From Adiantum capillus-veneris (lineage: Eukaryota; Streptophyta; Polypodiopsida; Polypodiales; Pteridaceae): 64,000 nt of DNA. The notes below the pieces were generated by a model that had not been told where the DNA came from, made no database searches, and saw only the letters and a list, made by a program, of their open reading frames with translations. Below, piece after piece: positions 53,790 through 64,000 of this stretch. How positions within the stretch are numbered: position 1 is the first letter of the stretch; every line of letters starts with the position of its first letter. The stretch lies in NCBI GenBank assembly GCA_014529385.2, contig CM043942.1, forward strand, positions 21,746,991-21,810,990, given 5' to 3'. The translations under genes and the position numbers were made by a program.

Positions 53790-54820
53790 CCGAGTTGCTA
53801 AATGTTTCTTTGTGGCATAGCCGGTTGGGACATATGTTCAAAAACCAAATGTAAACTCTTTCTCGTTTGTGTTATTTTCTTGCTTTATCTTTTTTGATTT
53901 TTCTTTTGTGAACACTGTCAGTATGGGAAGCAAACATGTGCTTCTTGTAATGTTTCATTTGACAAAGAGAGACAACTCTTAGAGCTTGCACATAGTCATG
54001 TATACGGCTCCATGCCTACTCAGTGTCTTGGTGGCTCATCTTATTTTGTGACGTTCATAGATGATGAAACACGTAGATGAGACGTTCTCTTGCTTTAAGA
54101 GATTCTTGTTAAGTGTTGAAACTTAGTCTAGTTTGGTAAGAAGCTAAAGGCTTTAGATTTAGATTATGGTGGAGAATACACCTCCAAAGAGTTTGTTGAT
54201 TTCTACACAGGAAGGGAAATTAAGCATGAGTTCGCTGCTTCTTATAACCTAGCTGAATATGGTGTTGTTGAAAGAATGAACATGATGATTCAAGAGAGAA
54301 TCATGTATATGCTATCACAAGAATGTCTAACGCAAGGTTTATGGCTAGAAGCGCTTTACTCAATGGTTTATTTGATCAATAGATCATACATAAATCATTA
54401 TAGTTTTGTGTGCTTGAAGAGTTATGGTCAAGACATAAGTTGTCGTATGAAAAACTCCATACATTTGGTTGTGAAGCTTATACCGTGTACTTAAAGAGCT
54501 TCATGCTAAGCTAGATCCAAAATATTAGAAATGCATCTTTATTGTCTATGGACTGGGTGGTTAGTTTTCGCTATTGTTTGTGGGATCTAGAGAGTCAACC
54601 GAGATGCCCAAATAGCCAGTAAAAGAGGTTGAATTCTGAAAGCTCTCATTCTCGGATGTATCATCCGCTATGGAGATATCTTAAGAGCATGTTGCTTTGC
54701 AAGTGAACGCTCTAGATGATAGAGCTACTGAGTAGGCTAGTACGAATTAGTCAAGGAGATTTTAGAGAGCCTTGTATCCACCAGAGCACTTCATTCATGG
54801 TGTGGATTTTGTGTTGACAA
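53790..54820 (+). pseudogene. Copia-1 integrase, unit B
   Basis: Counterpart of 38955-39960. It retains FIDDETRR, GGEYTSKEFVDF (closer to intact than unit A's) and EFAASYNLAEYGVVERMN, and an additional piece near 54600-54625 that unit A lacks. Confidence 0.8.
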
Positions 54821-56075
54821 ATAGTGGTGAGCCTTATTACAAAGAGACATGCTAGCCAAGATAAGATTCAGTGGGAAATTGCAATGAAAAGTGAGTTTTC
54901 TAGCATCAAAAGGAGAAAAACTTGTGATTTAGTTCCAATGCCAAAAGGAAGCATTGCCTTGTAAGTAGGTGTACAAACAGAAGTTTGCATCCAATGTTGG
55001 AAAATTACAAAGCTTGGTTAGTAGCTAAGGGATTCAAGCAAGAATATGGCATATATTTTGATGAAATCTTTTCTCAAGTGGTGGTCAAAATGGCAACACT
55101 AAGATTGTTTCTTGGATTACTTGCTATAGAGGACTTGATGCTACTTCAAATGGATGCATAGTACTGAGGATCCACATCTTTATGTGTGGAATGACAATGT
55201 ATTATGCTTATTATTTATGTGGAAGACATGCTCATTGTTGCTAGTCATTCTAAAAAGGACATTGCTGAAGTAGAGGAGAAGCTACATAATCAATGATTTG
55301 GGTGATGCCAATCATATTTTGGGCGTCCGCATTACTCAAAATCGTAAGAACAGATTGTTATACTTGTCTCAAAAAGAGTATGTGAAAAAAGTGCTTGAGA
55401 ATTTCTATATGTAGTCAGAAGGGGAAGTCATTGAGTATTCTATTGCCTACCTATTTGAAACTCAACAAGAATGATTGTCTCAAATGTGTAAGCCCGCAAT
55501 GGATAAGGTTTCTTATGCTTCATCTTGTGTGGTCTCATGTATGCCATGGTGGCTACAAGACCTCACATGGTGTATGCATAGGGAGTTGTTAGCAACAGGA
55601 AAGCATTGGTGGGATGTTTTCAAATCAATTCTCAGATACTTGAGTGGCACAACGAATAGATAGTTATGCTATGATCGTGGAGAGTTATCCCTTTAGGTAT
55701 ATGTTGACAATGATTATGCATGATGTGTTGACAATCCTAAATCAACGATTGGTTGTATCTACACTTTTGCTGTTTTTGTTATTTCTTGGAGATTTGTTTT
55801 CCATTCAAGGCTCTACGTCAATCTCCACTACAAAGGCAGAGTATGTCATTTTAAATGAAGCATGCACAAAAGCTATTGTCTTACTCATCTAGGCTAAGAA
55901 TCGGGTGGTTCATGCAAGGACAAAACACATTGATGTGTGTTATCACTTCAATCGTGATTGCCTGGAAAACAAGAAGCTTGACTTGGTGAATATACATATC
56001 AGAGAATGCCAAAGATGCACTTACTAAGAGTCTCTCTGGAAATCAGTTTCAACATTGTTTCAGTTGATGGGAATC
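54821..56075 (+). pseudogene. Copia-1 RT and RNase H, unit B
   Basis: Counterpart of 39961-41225 with the same broken frames. RNase H pieces TSISTTKAEYVILNEA and KHIDVCYHF are visible. A 9-bp ACACCAAAA stretch present in unit A near 41060 is missing. Confidence 0.82.
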
Positions 56076-56145
56076 GATTGAAAATGCAGTATTGTTCACT
56101 AACGATACAAGCTGTATAGTTTTACGGCCCCCCACATTGGCCATC

Positions 56146-56415
<270 letters not shown>

Positions 56416-56687
56416 CCAAGTCTGCCCTTCCACTTTCCTTCAATTTCCATATATAGTTCAAAATTCATGTCAATTAGGCCATAAACGTGGAGTTCTTAAA
56501 AGCCTTTTTCTAACTCAGTAATCACAATTAGTTGATTGACATGGTACTTCTCTCCTAGAAAAGTGGCAACAAGTTAGTATACTTATTTTTGAAGAGTTAA
56601 AATAGTTCTAGGAAACTTTCTGAGAGTGTTTCAATCGGTTGATAAGCTAATCGCCATTGAGTTCGCATGGTCTAATCATTTTTGTGG

Positions 56688-56979
56688 CATTAGGAATAGA
56701 ATGGGATCTAGGAGGGCCTCTTTATTTGACAAATTAAGGGAGCCAAGAATCTTCATTATTAAAAAAGAAATCAAGGGTTATCTTTTGAATTCAAATAGGC
56801 AAAATGGCTAGTTTATTTGAATTCAAAATTTTCTCCCAAAATGAAATTTAAAATCAAGCTAGTAAAAAGATATCATGTAGCGTATCTACAAAAAGATCAT
56901 GATGTGTCAATATGTGAATCACCTCTATAATCTCATGGAAAATAAAATGGCTCTCCTAGACCCCATCCTCTTCTTAATG
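56688..56979. mobile_element. MITE-like element, unit B (292 bp)
   Basis: Same termini and length as 44653-44944, with very few differences. Confidence 0.7.
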
Positions 56980-57053
56980 GTCATCTGTTCATAATAGCGT
57001 CACGATAGAGTATATGATTCTCCTAATTTGTCATAGGTTTTCTTAGCAACACA

Positions 57054-57690
57054 ATGCTAGTCAAACTCATCTTTTCTCTTATGAATTTTGTCTTGAGTTA
57101 TCAACAAGACTCCCTCCTCAGGAGAAAAGAAATGAATTCATTAAATTCTATCTTTTCCTTTGTGATTTGTAGCCGAAGTGTCCTAGACACCGTTTCATAC
57201 GCCTCAGGCAACTTCGTGAGAACCAAAGCAGCTAACTGAGTACTCGTCAATGCACTTCTTTTAGCCGATAGTTGATCATGAATAACTTTAGCCTTCATAA
57301 GAAATGATTGCATGGAACTTCCTTGTGGAAACTGGATGGCAAATACCTGTCCACAAGAAGGGTGACTGCTCGCATCATTGAATCCTGATCAAAAATTCTG
57401 GCGAGCTTGAACCACTTATCATTGGTATTCTTCTTATTCTGAATGGATGGAGAAATGTTTTTTGTAGAGATTCCGCAATGGTTGACATTGCCTTCACATT
57501 ATCAACATCCCAATCGGCACAATATTTGAGATACTCGTCATCTTGAAGGTGGGTCTACCTGACAATATTAGGATCCCTTATAGGAAGGGGCTTCAAGCCG
57601 TTGCAATATCCCATAAGCCTTCTTGTGAGATCCAGAGTGCATGATCAAATTCCAATGAGTGTATCTAGGATGTACCCGCCATCTTTTTGC
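57054..57690 (-). pseudogene. Copia gag relic, unit B
   Basis: Counterpart of 45018-45640, with FLMKAKVIHDQLSAKRSALTSTQLAALVLTK split over shifts and a frame change near 57120. Inactive. Confidence 0.75.
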
Positions 57691-57966
57691 ACAAGGGGGC
57701 ATGCCAAGGGAGACCCCTATTTTGTTTGAGTTATTTATCAATATGATTGCAAGAATTTTCCACATTCCATTGTTTGCCTCTTCTTACTCTAGTGATCTCG
57801 TGTCAATATGTTTCATGTCTTCATGCATTTTTTGTTAAGTTCCTTGCACATCTTGGATTGCATTTAACTATCAATATGGTGTTGGTCACTTTAATTTTTT
57901 TTTCTCTTTGGTGCTTACAATCCTACTATGTAGTACACATTCTTATAATACTTCATTGTATTATTT

Positions 57967-59410
57967 ATGAAAAAAGCCCCCTTTGCCCAAAGTGGATGCA
58001 TTACTCGATCAAGCAAAGTGGATGGTATGAACTCAACAATTCATGATGTCACAAGAGTAAATTCTAGCTTACAAGGTGTAGTGCCCAAAGGCAACTCTCA
58101 TGATGATGAACCCAAGGCTGATACACATTGCACAAGGGATCATCTTGAAGTGGGATTGACTAAGCCACTAGAGTGTCAAAATGAAGAGGAATTAAGTCAC
58201 CATGCAGAGGTGTCAGTGTTGCATTCAAAGAGATTATATTAGGAGTAAGTCAACATGTAGAGGGGTTGGAGAAGCATTTAGAGGGATTGGGTCTGCATGT
58301 AGAGGTGGTGGACAAGCATGGAGAGGTGGTGTACAAACATCAAGAGGATCTATGTTAGCATGCGGACAAGGTGTTGGATAAGCACTTGGAGGGTTTGGGT
58401 GAGCATGAAGAGGTAGTGCACAAACATGCCAAAGATGGTTGGCATGATGCGTCAATGGGCAATAAGGAAGAAGCTCAAATATCATGGGGTGCTTCGGCAA
58501 TTCCTGGTGATGGTCAGCAGGATATGTGCTTGCAATGTGGGAAAGAAGGTCATGCACATACAAATGCTCTCACAGTTTCTCATGAATATTTCACACAATC
58601 TCATTATGATGTGCCAATGCCAATGGAAATTATGGATATGCCCCTTGTAGAGAAGAGTTATTGTGTGGTTTTGGAAGTCAATGACCTATTGTTGAATAGG
58701 AATAGTCTCTTTAAGAGTGGTAGAGATAAGCAGTAGGTACCAAAAGCAGGTTTTGAAGATGGATACCTATTCATTGAGAAAAAAGGATTGAGTTTGCACC
58801 CATTTTTTCAATATTTTATCAAGAAAGATGCACAAAATTTTCTCTTGGCTTGTCTCAAACATTTCCATGTGGTCCTTTAGAGTAGCATGATGGAGGATAA
58901 CATGTGATTAGCTATGGAGGCATGGTTTTAATCAATGTCAGCAGAGGTGACTTCCTTGCAATTATGATCCCAAAGCATTGCAAGACTGCATAATTTACCT
59001 AGTGCATCAATTGGGGGAGACACAAAATGGAGTATTTTCCTTAAATGTCTCGTTGATATTTGGTCAAGATTTCCCTTCTTAAATGAGGATAACACACTAT
59101 TGGTTGATGATACCCTTTACAAGAGCATGCCAAACATGAAGGACTGTTGTATATGCTCAGAGCCGTTTGTTCGGATGATTATGGTCAGAATCCTACTTAT
59201 TTTCCAAATGTCTTATTCCCATGGTTAGCCACATGGAGGACTTTTAATGCACGAAGAAGGTATACTAGGGAGCACATGCTTACAAACTCGAGGGATGTCA
59301 AGCTTTTTCTGTAGTGTTAGAGCATCATGCAATGATGAAAAGAAAAAATCATGCTGGCTAGATAGCTTGTATGATGAGACCTGGGAAAGCTGGTGGTGTT
59401 TTGTCACTCA
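57967..59410 (+). pseudogene. FCP1/NIF-type HAD phosphatase-like pseudogene, unit B
   Basis: Same layout as 45955-47340, with an open N-terminal part (57967-58242), heptad repeats with one extra 7-residue unit (near 58305), CLQCGKEGHAHTNAL, YCVVLEVNDLLLNR and NTLLVDDTLYKS. Additional lesions relative to unit A include a lost segment near 58995. Both copies share the Trp-to-stop change, so decay began before duplication. Confidence 0.65.
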
Positions 59411-59556
59411 TGTTGTATATATATAATATTTTTGCTAGGAAATTATGGATCATAGGACGTGTGCCTAAATCAAAGACAACATATGGAATTTTGAAGATTC
59501 TCATTTTGTAATACATTCCTACATTGTTTATGTAATCAAATGGTTTGGCAACTCAC

Positions 59557-59844
59557 CTATATAGCATCTTTATAACATGGGTTTATAAAACACCCGTACA
59601 AGGTTTCATCAAGCCACAGATATGCCATAACATAGAGACATGAGCACTTCCACTTTCCATTTATGCACTTCACTACATAAAACGTTACACCTTTTGCATT
59701 GTCTTTAACATTAAGTAGGTCACCTAGCATACACAAGGATCCTTCAAATATTGGGATGTCATGGGACTCTTCATTCACATCATTTGCATACTCTTCTTTT
59801 GATGAAGGATTAGATTTTAGCTTTATGTTTGACCACTTCTTCAC
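59557..59844 (-). pseudogene. Unrecognised ORF fragment, unit B, with deletion fusion
   Basis: N-terminal MKKWSNIKLKSNPSSKEEYAND then NEESHDIPIFEGSLCMLGDLLN. After NGKWK the frame passes across the roughly 475-bp deletion into downstream sequence (CSCLYVMAYLW), so the C-terminus is an artefact of the deletion. It shows that the protein extended beyond unit A's truncated end. Confidence 0.45.
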
Positions 59845-60658
59845 ATATGATTTGTTTGAGTAGGACCTTCAATGACTGGGGACACAAGCACTACAAAACC
59901 ACAATAAAGATCTTTTCTTCACCTCGGTTGGGTCATGTCTGAAATACCGAGAGATGCCATGAATTTATTGGGACCCATGTATTGTTTCACAAGCCCATTG
60001 TTGGCAGATATGCCATGAGCAGACGCTAGCATAGCGTTTACTCGTGGCATAGTTTAGTTCTCGCTAGAATAGCGAGAACTAAACCAACATACCAAAATGT
60101 CGTCCAAAGACATAGCTCAACCCACAAGCATGTGGAAGAAAATAGATGGTTGTCAATCACCAACTCGACCTTTTAAGACACTCAGTACTCGAGGAAATCA
60201 AATCCAGACATCCTATGTGCTTGTGACTGCAATACAGCCTACAACACTCATACTACCAAAATCAAGACCAAAAGTCTTTGAATCACCTTGAAACTTGCAG
60301 GGAATCCTCTACTTACCAAGACGCCACGACCTTATGGACTCTGACCCTATATCCTGCCCATAACCACTTGTTGCAACAAACACGTATGAAGACAAGCAGT
60401 CTATTGTAGGTCATCGGTTCTCAACTTGTATGATCCTAATGTGTAGCTCTACTCGTTGTGTACCTACTGGTATGAAAAAAATCACAAAACAGACATACGG
60501 TTTGCAAGATAACTCACTTAGAAGCTCATGGGAGCTTGCCTCGCGAAGGAACCAAAATCTTGCAAGCTTGATGCTGGTGCATAGCCCTCGCCATTGCTAA
60601 CCCACTCGTGGTGTCGGCTTTGCAATGGATGCTCCGTAGCGCGCATAGCAAAGAGATA

Positions 60659-60660
<2 letters not shown>
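59845..60660. other. Unassigned region with two stem-loops
   Basis: No coding region supported. It contains inverted repeats at 60023-60037 and 60052-60084. Confidence 0.5.
60023..60084. repeat. Pair of stem-loops with shared CGCTA-TAGCG core
   Basis: Stem 1: ACGCTA (60023-60028), loop GCA, TAGCGT (60032-60037). Stem 2: GTTTAGTTCTCGCTA (60052-60066), loop GAA, and its perfect complement (60070-60084), a 15-bp stem. They are 14 bp apart. Confidence 0.85.

Positions 60661-60691
<31 letters not shown>
60661..60691. repeat. (CT)n microsatellite
   Basis: About 15 CT units. Confidence 0.95.
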
Positions 60692-60694
<3 letters not shown>

Positions 60695-60910
60695 CACACA
60701 GTAAATGCAAAGATTGATTAATTCTCCAAAAGTCTCTTTAGGGTTACAAAACTTTGGCTTATATACATTCCTCTTGAGAGACACATTGCCATAAGAAAAC
60801 AATCTCTCCAATCGATCAAAATTAGATATTACAAAAAAATGGGTGATCCTTCTCAGTGTTCCATCAGTGAGCATCCCCCCCTCCGCATCCATGTCATCCG
60901 TGACATGATT

Positions 60911-61067
60911 GGTCCATGTCTTTGTCTGGTCTTTAGTCTGTTTTTTTGCTCAATAGAACCCAGGTGTCTTAATCATCTTCAAGTATGACTAGTCCATGTC
61001 TTTGTCTAGTCTTAGTCAGCTACTTTGCTCAATAGAAACCAGGTGGCTTAATCATCTTCAAGTATGA
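60911..61067 (+). repeat. 79-bp tandem duplication
   Basis: Two imperfect copies, 60911-60988 and 60989-61067, with shared text such as GTCCATGTCTTTGTCTGGTC and CTTAATCATCTTCAAGTATG. Confidence 0.85.
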
Positions 61068-61893
61068 TTTGTATATGATGTTGTCGATACTCACCGTTGG
61101 TGGTGAGGGTTGAGTGGAGAGGTCATTAGCCAACTTGAGGAGAGTGTCTCCCATTGACAGTAGACTTGAGTTCATAGCTTTGAACAATGCGGACACCTTG
61201 ATGCAGGCTACCAGTGTTTTGCAGATCTTCATGAGCATCACGCACGTCAAATTAGGAGAGCTAGTGAAGAGCTTAATGGCGCATGTTAGGGTTTTCACCA
61301 TGTAACTCCGACTTATGTGGTCCTTCCAGGTTCTCATCCTCGGTATTGGCCAGATGTAGACATCATCTCTCACAGACTTTGGAGCATCGACCATACATAT
61401 TAAGTACGTTGGATACTTTGTGAGCCAACCTTTTCTCCACCTTGGTTGCGAGTCTACTATTCTCTTGGAGACTGCTTGATCTTTGATGTCTCCCTCAAAT
61501 AGTGGTGTCGTCTCCTCTGCTTTGTACCTTTTGTTGGCTTCCTCCACATTGTTAACTAGAATCTCTTGCAGTGTTTCTAATTGACGGTTCAACTACTGGT
61601 TATTCTCTTCTTCGAGCTCTTGCTGCTCTTTCTTGAGTCTTTCTTTAGTTGCCAAGGACACTTTCACTATGTGAACTCTTTGTCTTTTCTCTAATTTCAA
61701 CTCTTTCTGAAGTGCCATGATCTAAGCTTCCAATGCCAGTATGGCCTGGCTGTCCGCTCCTGCACTTTCTCTTGCAACCCTTGGGGTTCCTCTTAGTCTT
61801 TGTATGGTTAACTCTTGGAGCTCTAATTTGTCATTAAGCTCTATTATCTCATCCTTAGCTGACTATAGATCATCTTTGGTTTTTTCTTTATCC
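61029..61893 (-). pseudogene. Coiled-coil protein relic
   Basis: One minus-strand frame from about 61893 to 61029 with three stops (near 61876, 61728 and 61595) before a 187-codon open tail. The N-terminal half is Glu/Lys/Leu-rich (LQKELKLEKRQRVH, KKEQQELEEENNQ, QLETLQEILVNNVEEANKR), a predicted coiled coil. The C-terminal half (RWRKGWLTKYPTYL, MLMKICKTLVACIKVSALFK) is unrecognised. It starts within 75 bp of the Copia-3 LTR start, so it may be old sequence into which that LTR is truncated. Confidence 0.4.
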
Positions 61894-61899
61894 GGGGCC

Positions 61900-61968
61900 C
61901 TTACAAACTGTGCAACATATATTGTGGTGGCAAAACTGAGAGAGGTGGGAATTGCAAGTATACCAACA
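61900..61968 (-). repeat. Copia-3 3' LTR start (truncated)
   Basis: On the minus strand a polypurine stretch TTGAGGGGGGA precedes TGTTGGTATACTTG, a typical copia LTR start at 61968. The LTR cannot be followed beyond about 61890, where coiled-coil coding sequence begins. Confidence 0.55.
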
Positions 61969-61997
61969 TCCCCCCTCAATGAACACCCAAAGATGCT

Positions 61998-63572
61998 CTA
62001 TGTTGGCCATGTGACAACTCCAAGTTGATGAAGATGTTGAAGTAGCTGGTCTTTCCCTAGAGCTTTGGTGAAGATATTTTCACAATTATCTTCAGTAGGA
62101 CAATACTCTAGCTCCACAATTTCATCCTCAATTAGCTCTCGAACATAATGATACTGAACCTCAATATGCTTTGTGCATGCATGGAAGACGGGGTTCTTGG
62201 CAATTGCCATGCAACTTTGGTTGTCGCATTGAAGTGTTGTTGCTGAATGAAGGGAAACACCTAAGTCCATGAGGACTCGCAAACTGCTTCACAAGCTGCA
62301 AAACAAGCAGCTTTATACTCTACTTCCATTGAAGAAAGAGCGATGGTTGGCTGCTTCTTTCTGATCCAAGAAAACACTCCAGAACCAAGTGAGAATCAAA
62401 ATCCAAAAACTGACTTTTTAGAGTCACAATCTCCTGCGCAATTAAAGTCACAATACCCACTAAGAGTATTTGTGCCGATGCCATAGGCAATGCCATGGCC
62501 CAAAGTACCTTTGATGTACTTAAGAACTCGCATACTTGCCTTCCAATGAGATTCTCTTGGTTAGTTGGAAAACCTGCTTAAAACACCTACTGCAAAAGAA
62601 GTATCCGACCCAATTTTGCACAAGAAAATTAAGCTTCCCACAAGTTTTCTGTACTTTTTAATGTCGACTAAGGGAGAAGAATCTTCCATGGAGAGTTTTG
62701 CATTTACCTCCATTGGAGTGCTCACAAGTTTGCAATCCATCATACCAAAAGCTTTTAGAATCTTTGTTGCATACTTTTGTTGAGAGATGAAGATGCCTTT
62801 TGAGGATTGCCAAACCTCAATCCCCAAACAATAATGCAACAAACCTAAGTCTGTCATTTTGAATTCAGAAAAACTCTCACGAGTTTGTTGGATGAGCTCT
62901 TTGTGATCACCCGTGATTATCAAGTCATCGACATACAAGATAATAATGACTTGTTTTTCATTCTCTCGAAGCACATATAAATTCGCTTGAGAAGCACTTC
63001 TTCTAAAGCCAAGTTTTTTAAAAAACTTATCAATTCTGACATACCATGCTCTTGGAGACTATTTGAGGCCATAAAAAGCATTCTTCAATCTGCAAACCTT
63101 CTGTTTTAAATGGGATGTCTTAAACCCTGGTGGTTGCTCAATATACACCTCCTCCTTGAGAATTCCATTCAAAAATGTAGACACAACATCCATTTGGTAA
63201 ACGACCCATAAATAGATAACAACAAGAGCAAGCACAAGACAAATAGTTGTCATTTGAGCTGTGGGAGCAAAGGTGTCACTACCATCAAACCGTTTGGCTT
63301 GAGAGAATCCTTGTGCTACTAACCTGGCTTTGTACTTTTGCAAAGAGCAATCAGATTTACGCTTGAGCTTGTACACCCATTTTGTGCCAATGACTTTTTT
63401 CTTTGGAGGCCGATCCACTACTTCCAAAGTGTCATTCTTTGTGATGCTATCGTATTCAGATTGCATCGCTTCCTTCCACTTTGGATCAGCTATTGCCTCG
63501 TCGACGGAGGCTGGCTCCTTCACAGAGCCCAGAATTTGTGTCATGAGAGCCATGTTGATGATATGTTCCGAG
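61998..63572 (-). pseudogene. Copia-3 reverse transcriptase and RNase H
   Basis: Minus strand, only lightly damaged. RT part 1 (63572-63059): KKKVIGTKWVYKLKRK, KARLVAQGFSQ, QMDVVSTFLNGIL and AFYGLK, then a TAG where Gln is usual. Part 2 (to 62561): catalytic IILYVDDLIITG, LGIEVWQSSKGIFISQQKYA. A stop near 62558 and another near 62400 precede RNase H pieces (SMEVEYKAACFAACEAV), and after a shift near 62285 QCDNQSCMAIAKNPVFHACTKHIEVQYHYVRE. The upstream side is cut by a MITE-like element at 63577, so gag, protease and integrase are not in view. Confidence 0.92.
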
Positions 63573-63576
63573 GCTC

Positions 63577-64000
63577 CATTAGGAAGAGGATGGAGTCTAG
63601 GAGGGCCTCTTTATTTGGCAATTTAAGGGATTCAAACCTTTAGTATTAAGAAAGCAATCAAAGGACAAATTTTGAATTCAAACAGGTAAAACGGCTAGTT
63701 TATTTGAATTCGAATTTTCCCCCCAAAATGAAATTTAAAATCTAGAGGGAAAAAGTATATCATGTAACATATCTATGGAAAGAGCTCGGTGTGTAGATTC
63801 TAGATCGACAATCGTTGCTGAAATTGGAGATCATATGTAGGAGTTATGGAAGGCTGAAAATCATAAATTTGTCCTTCCCCTTTTTGGGGGGAAAAGTGCA
63901 TCTTTTGACCACTCTTATACCTCTCTTACACACCCACCATTCTTGCACACATAGCATGTATCTATTCGTCCAAATGTTAGTCACCTCCATAATCTCATGT
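63577..64000. mobile_element. MITE-like element, longer copy, running off the window
   Basis: Left terminus CATTAGGAAGAGGATGG matches the unit A and B copies. The last bases (ATAATCTCATG) align to about 55 bp before their right end, so this copy is roughly 480 bp and has about 190 bp that they lack. It lies inside the Copia-3 pol region just upstream of RT. Confidence 0.65.

Overview
This window looks like repeat-dense nuclear DNA from a land plant, most plausibly one with a large, transposon-rich genome such as a fern or another seed-free plant. That placement is inference. It rests on plant-type LTR retrotransposon primer sites (TTGGTATCAGAGC, matching the 3' end of initiator tRNA-Met), a chromodomain-bearing Ty3/gypsy element, plant-style LINEs with a zinc-knuckle first ORF, and very long (CT)n and (CA)n tracts. 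I see no convincing intact host gene, rRNA, tRNA, CRISPR array or prokaryotic feature. Almost every recognisable protein is a retroelement protein, and nearly all are broken.

Bases 1-16200 hold nested insertions. A non-autonomous gag-only LTR element (LARD-1, 1-3709) sits in a Ty1/copia RT relic (3710-4188). A near full-length LINE (LINE-A, 4189-11057) with a poly-A tail and a 12-bp target-site duplication (TSD) follows. A second member of the same family (LARD-2, 11185-15379, minus strand) is complete, with both LTRs, PBS, PPT and a 5-bp TSD (AGATC). It is inserted in a fragment of an older member of its own family. A possible solo LTR and a SINE-like piece close this part.

Bases 16200-22520 hold two members of another LINE family: B1, a 5'-truncated copy with a long uninterrupted RT frame, and B2, nearly complete but with stops and shifts. 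They are separated by pyrimidine-rich and GCGTAGAGAGA-repeat leader DNA. B2 runs through a 12-C tract directly into a truncated Ty3/gypsy chromovirus (22530-26351) whose integrase-chromodomain frame is open. A second chromodomain relic, gag-like and coiled-coil ORF fragments, an LTR with a duplicated TATA region and several microsatellites follow to about 33.9 kb, with long stretches I cannot assign.

Bases 33910-59784 are a direct tandem segmental duplication: unit A 33910-48204, unit B 48205-59784. The junction shows 3 bp of microhomology. Each unit carries an old plus-strand copia (Copia-1), a minus-strand copia gag with two stops (Copia-2), a third copia gag relic with a 292-bp MITE-like element beside it, and a degenerate FCP1/NIF-type (HAD) phosphatase-like pseudogene preceded by heptad repeats and a zinc-knuckle-like motif. 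The units differ by several large indels, most of them at or near CA microsatellites.

Bases 59785-64000 contain two stem-loops sharing a core, a 79-bp tandem repeat, a minus-strand coiled-coil ORF relic, and the RT-RNase H part of a younger minus-strand copia (Copia-3). A longer copy of the MITE-like element interrupts Copia-3 and runs off the window. The most unusual material is the gag-only LARD family with its His/Asp-rich repeat, its self-nesting, and the phosphatase-like pseudogene pair.
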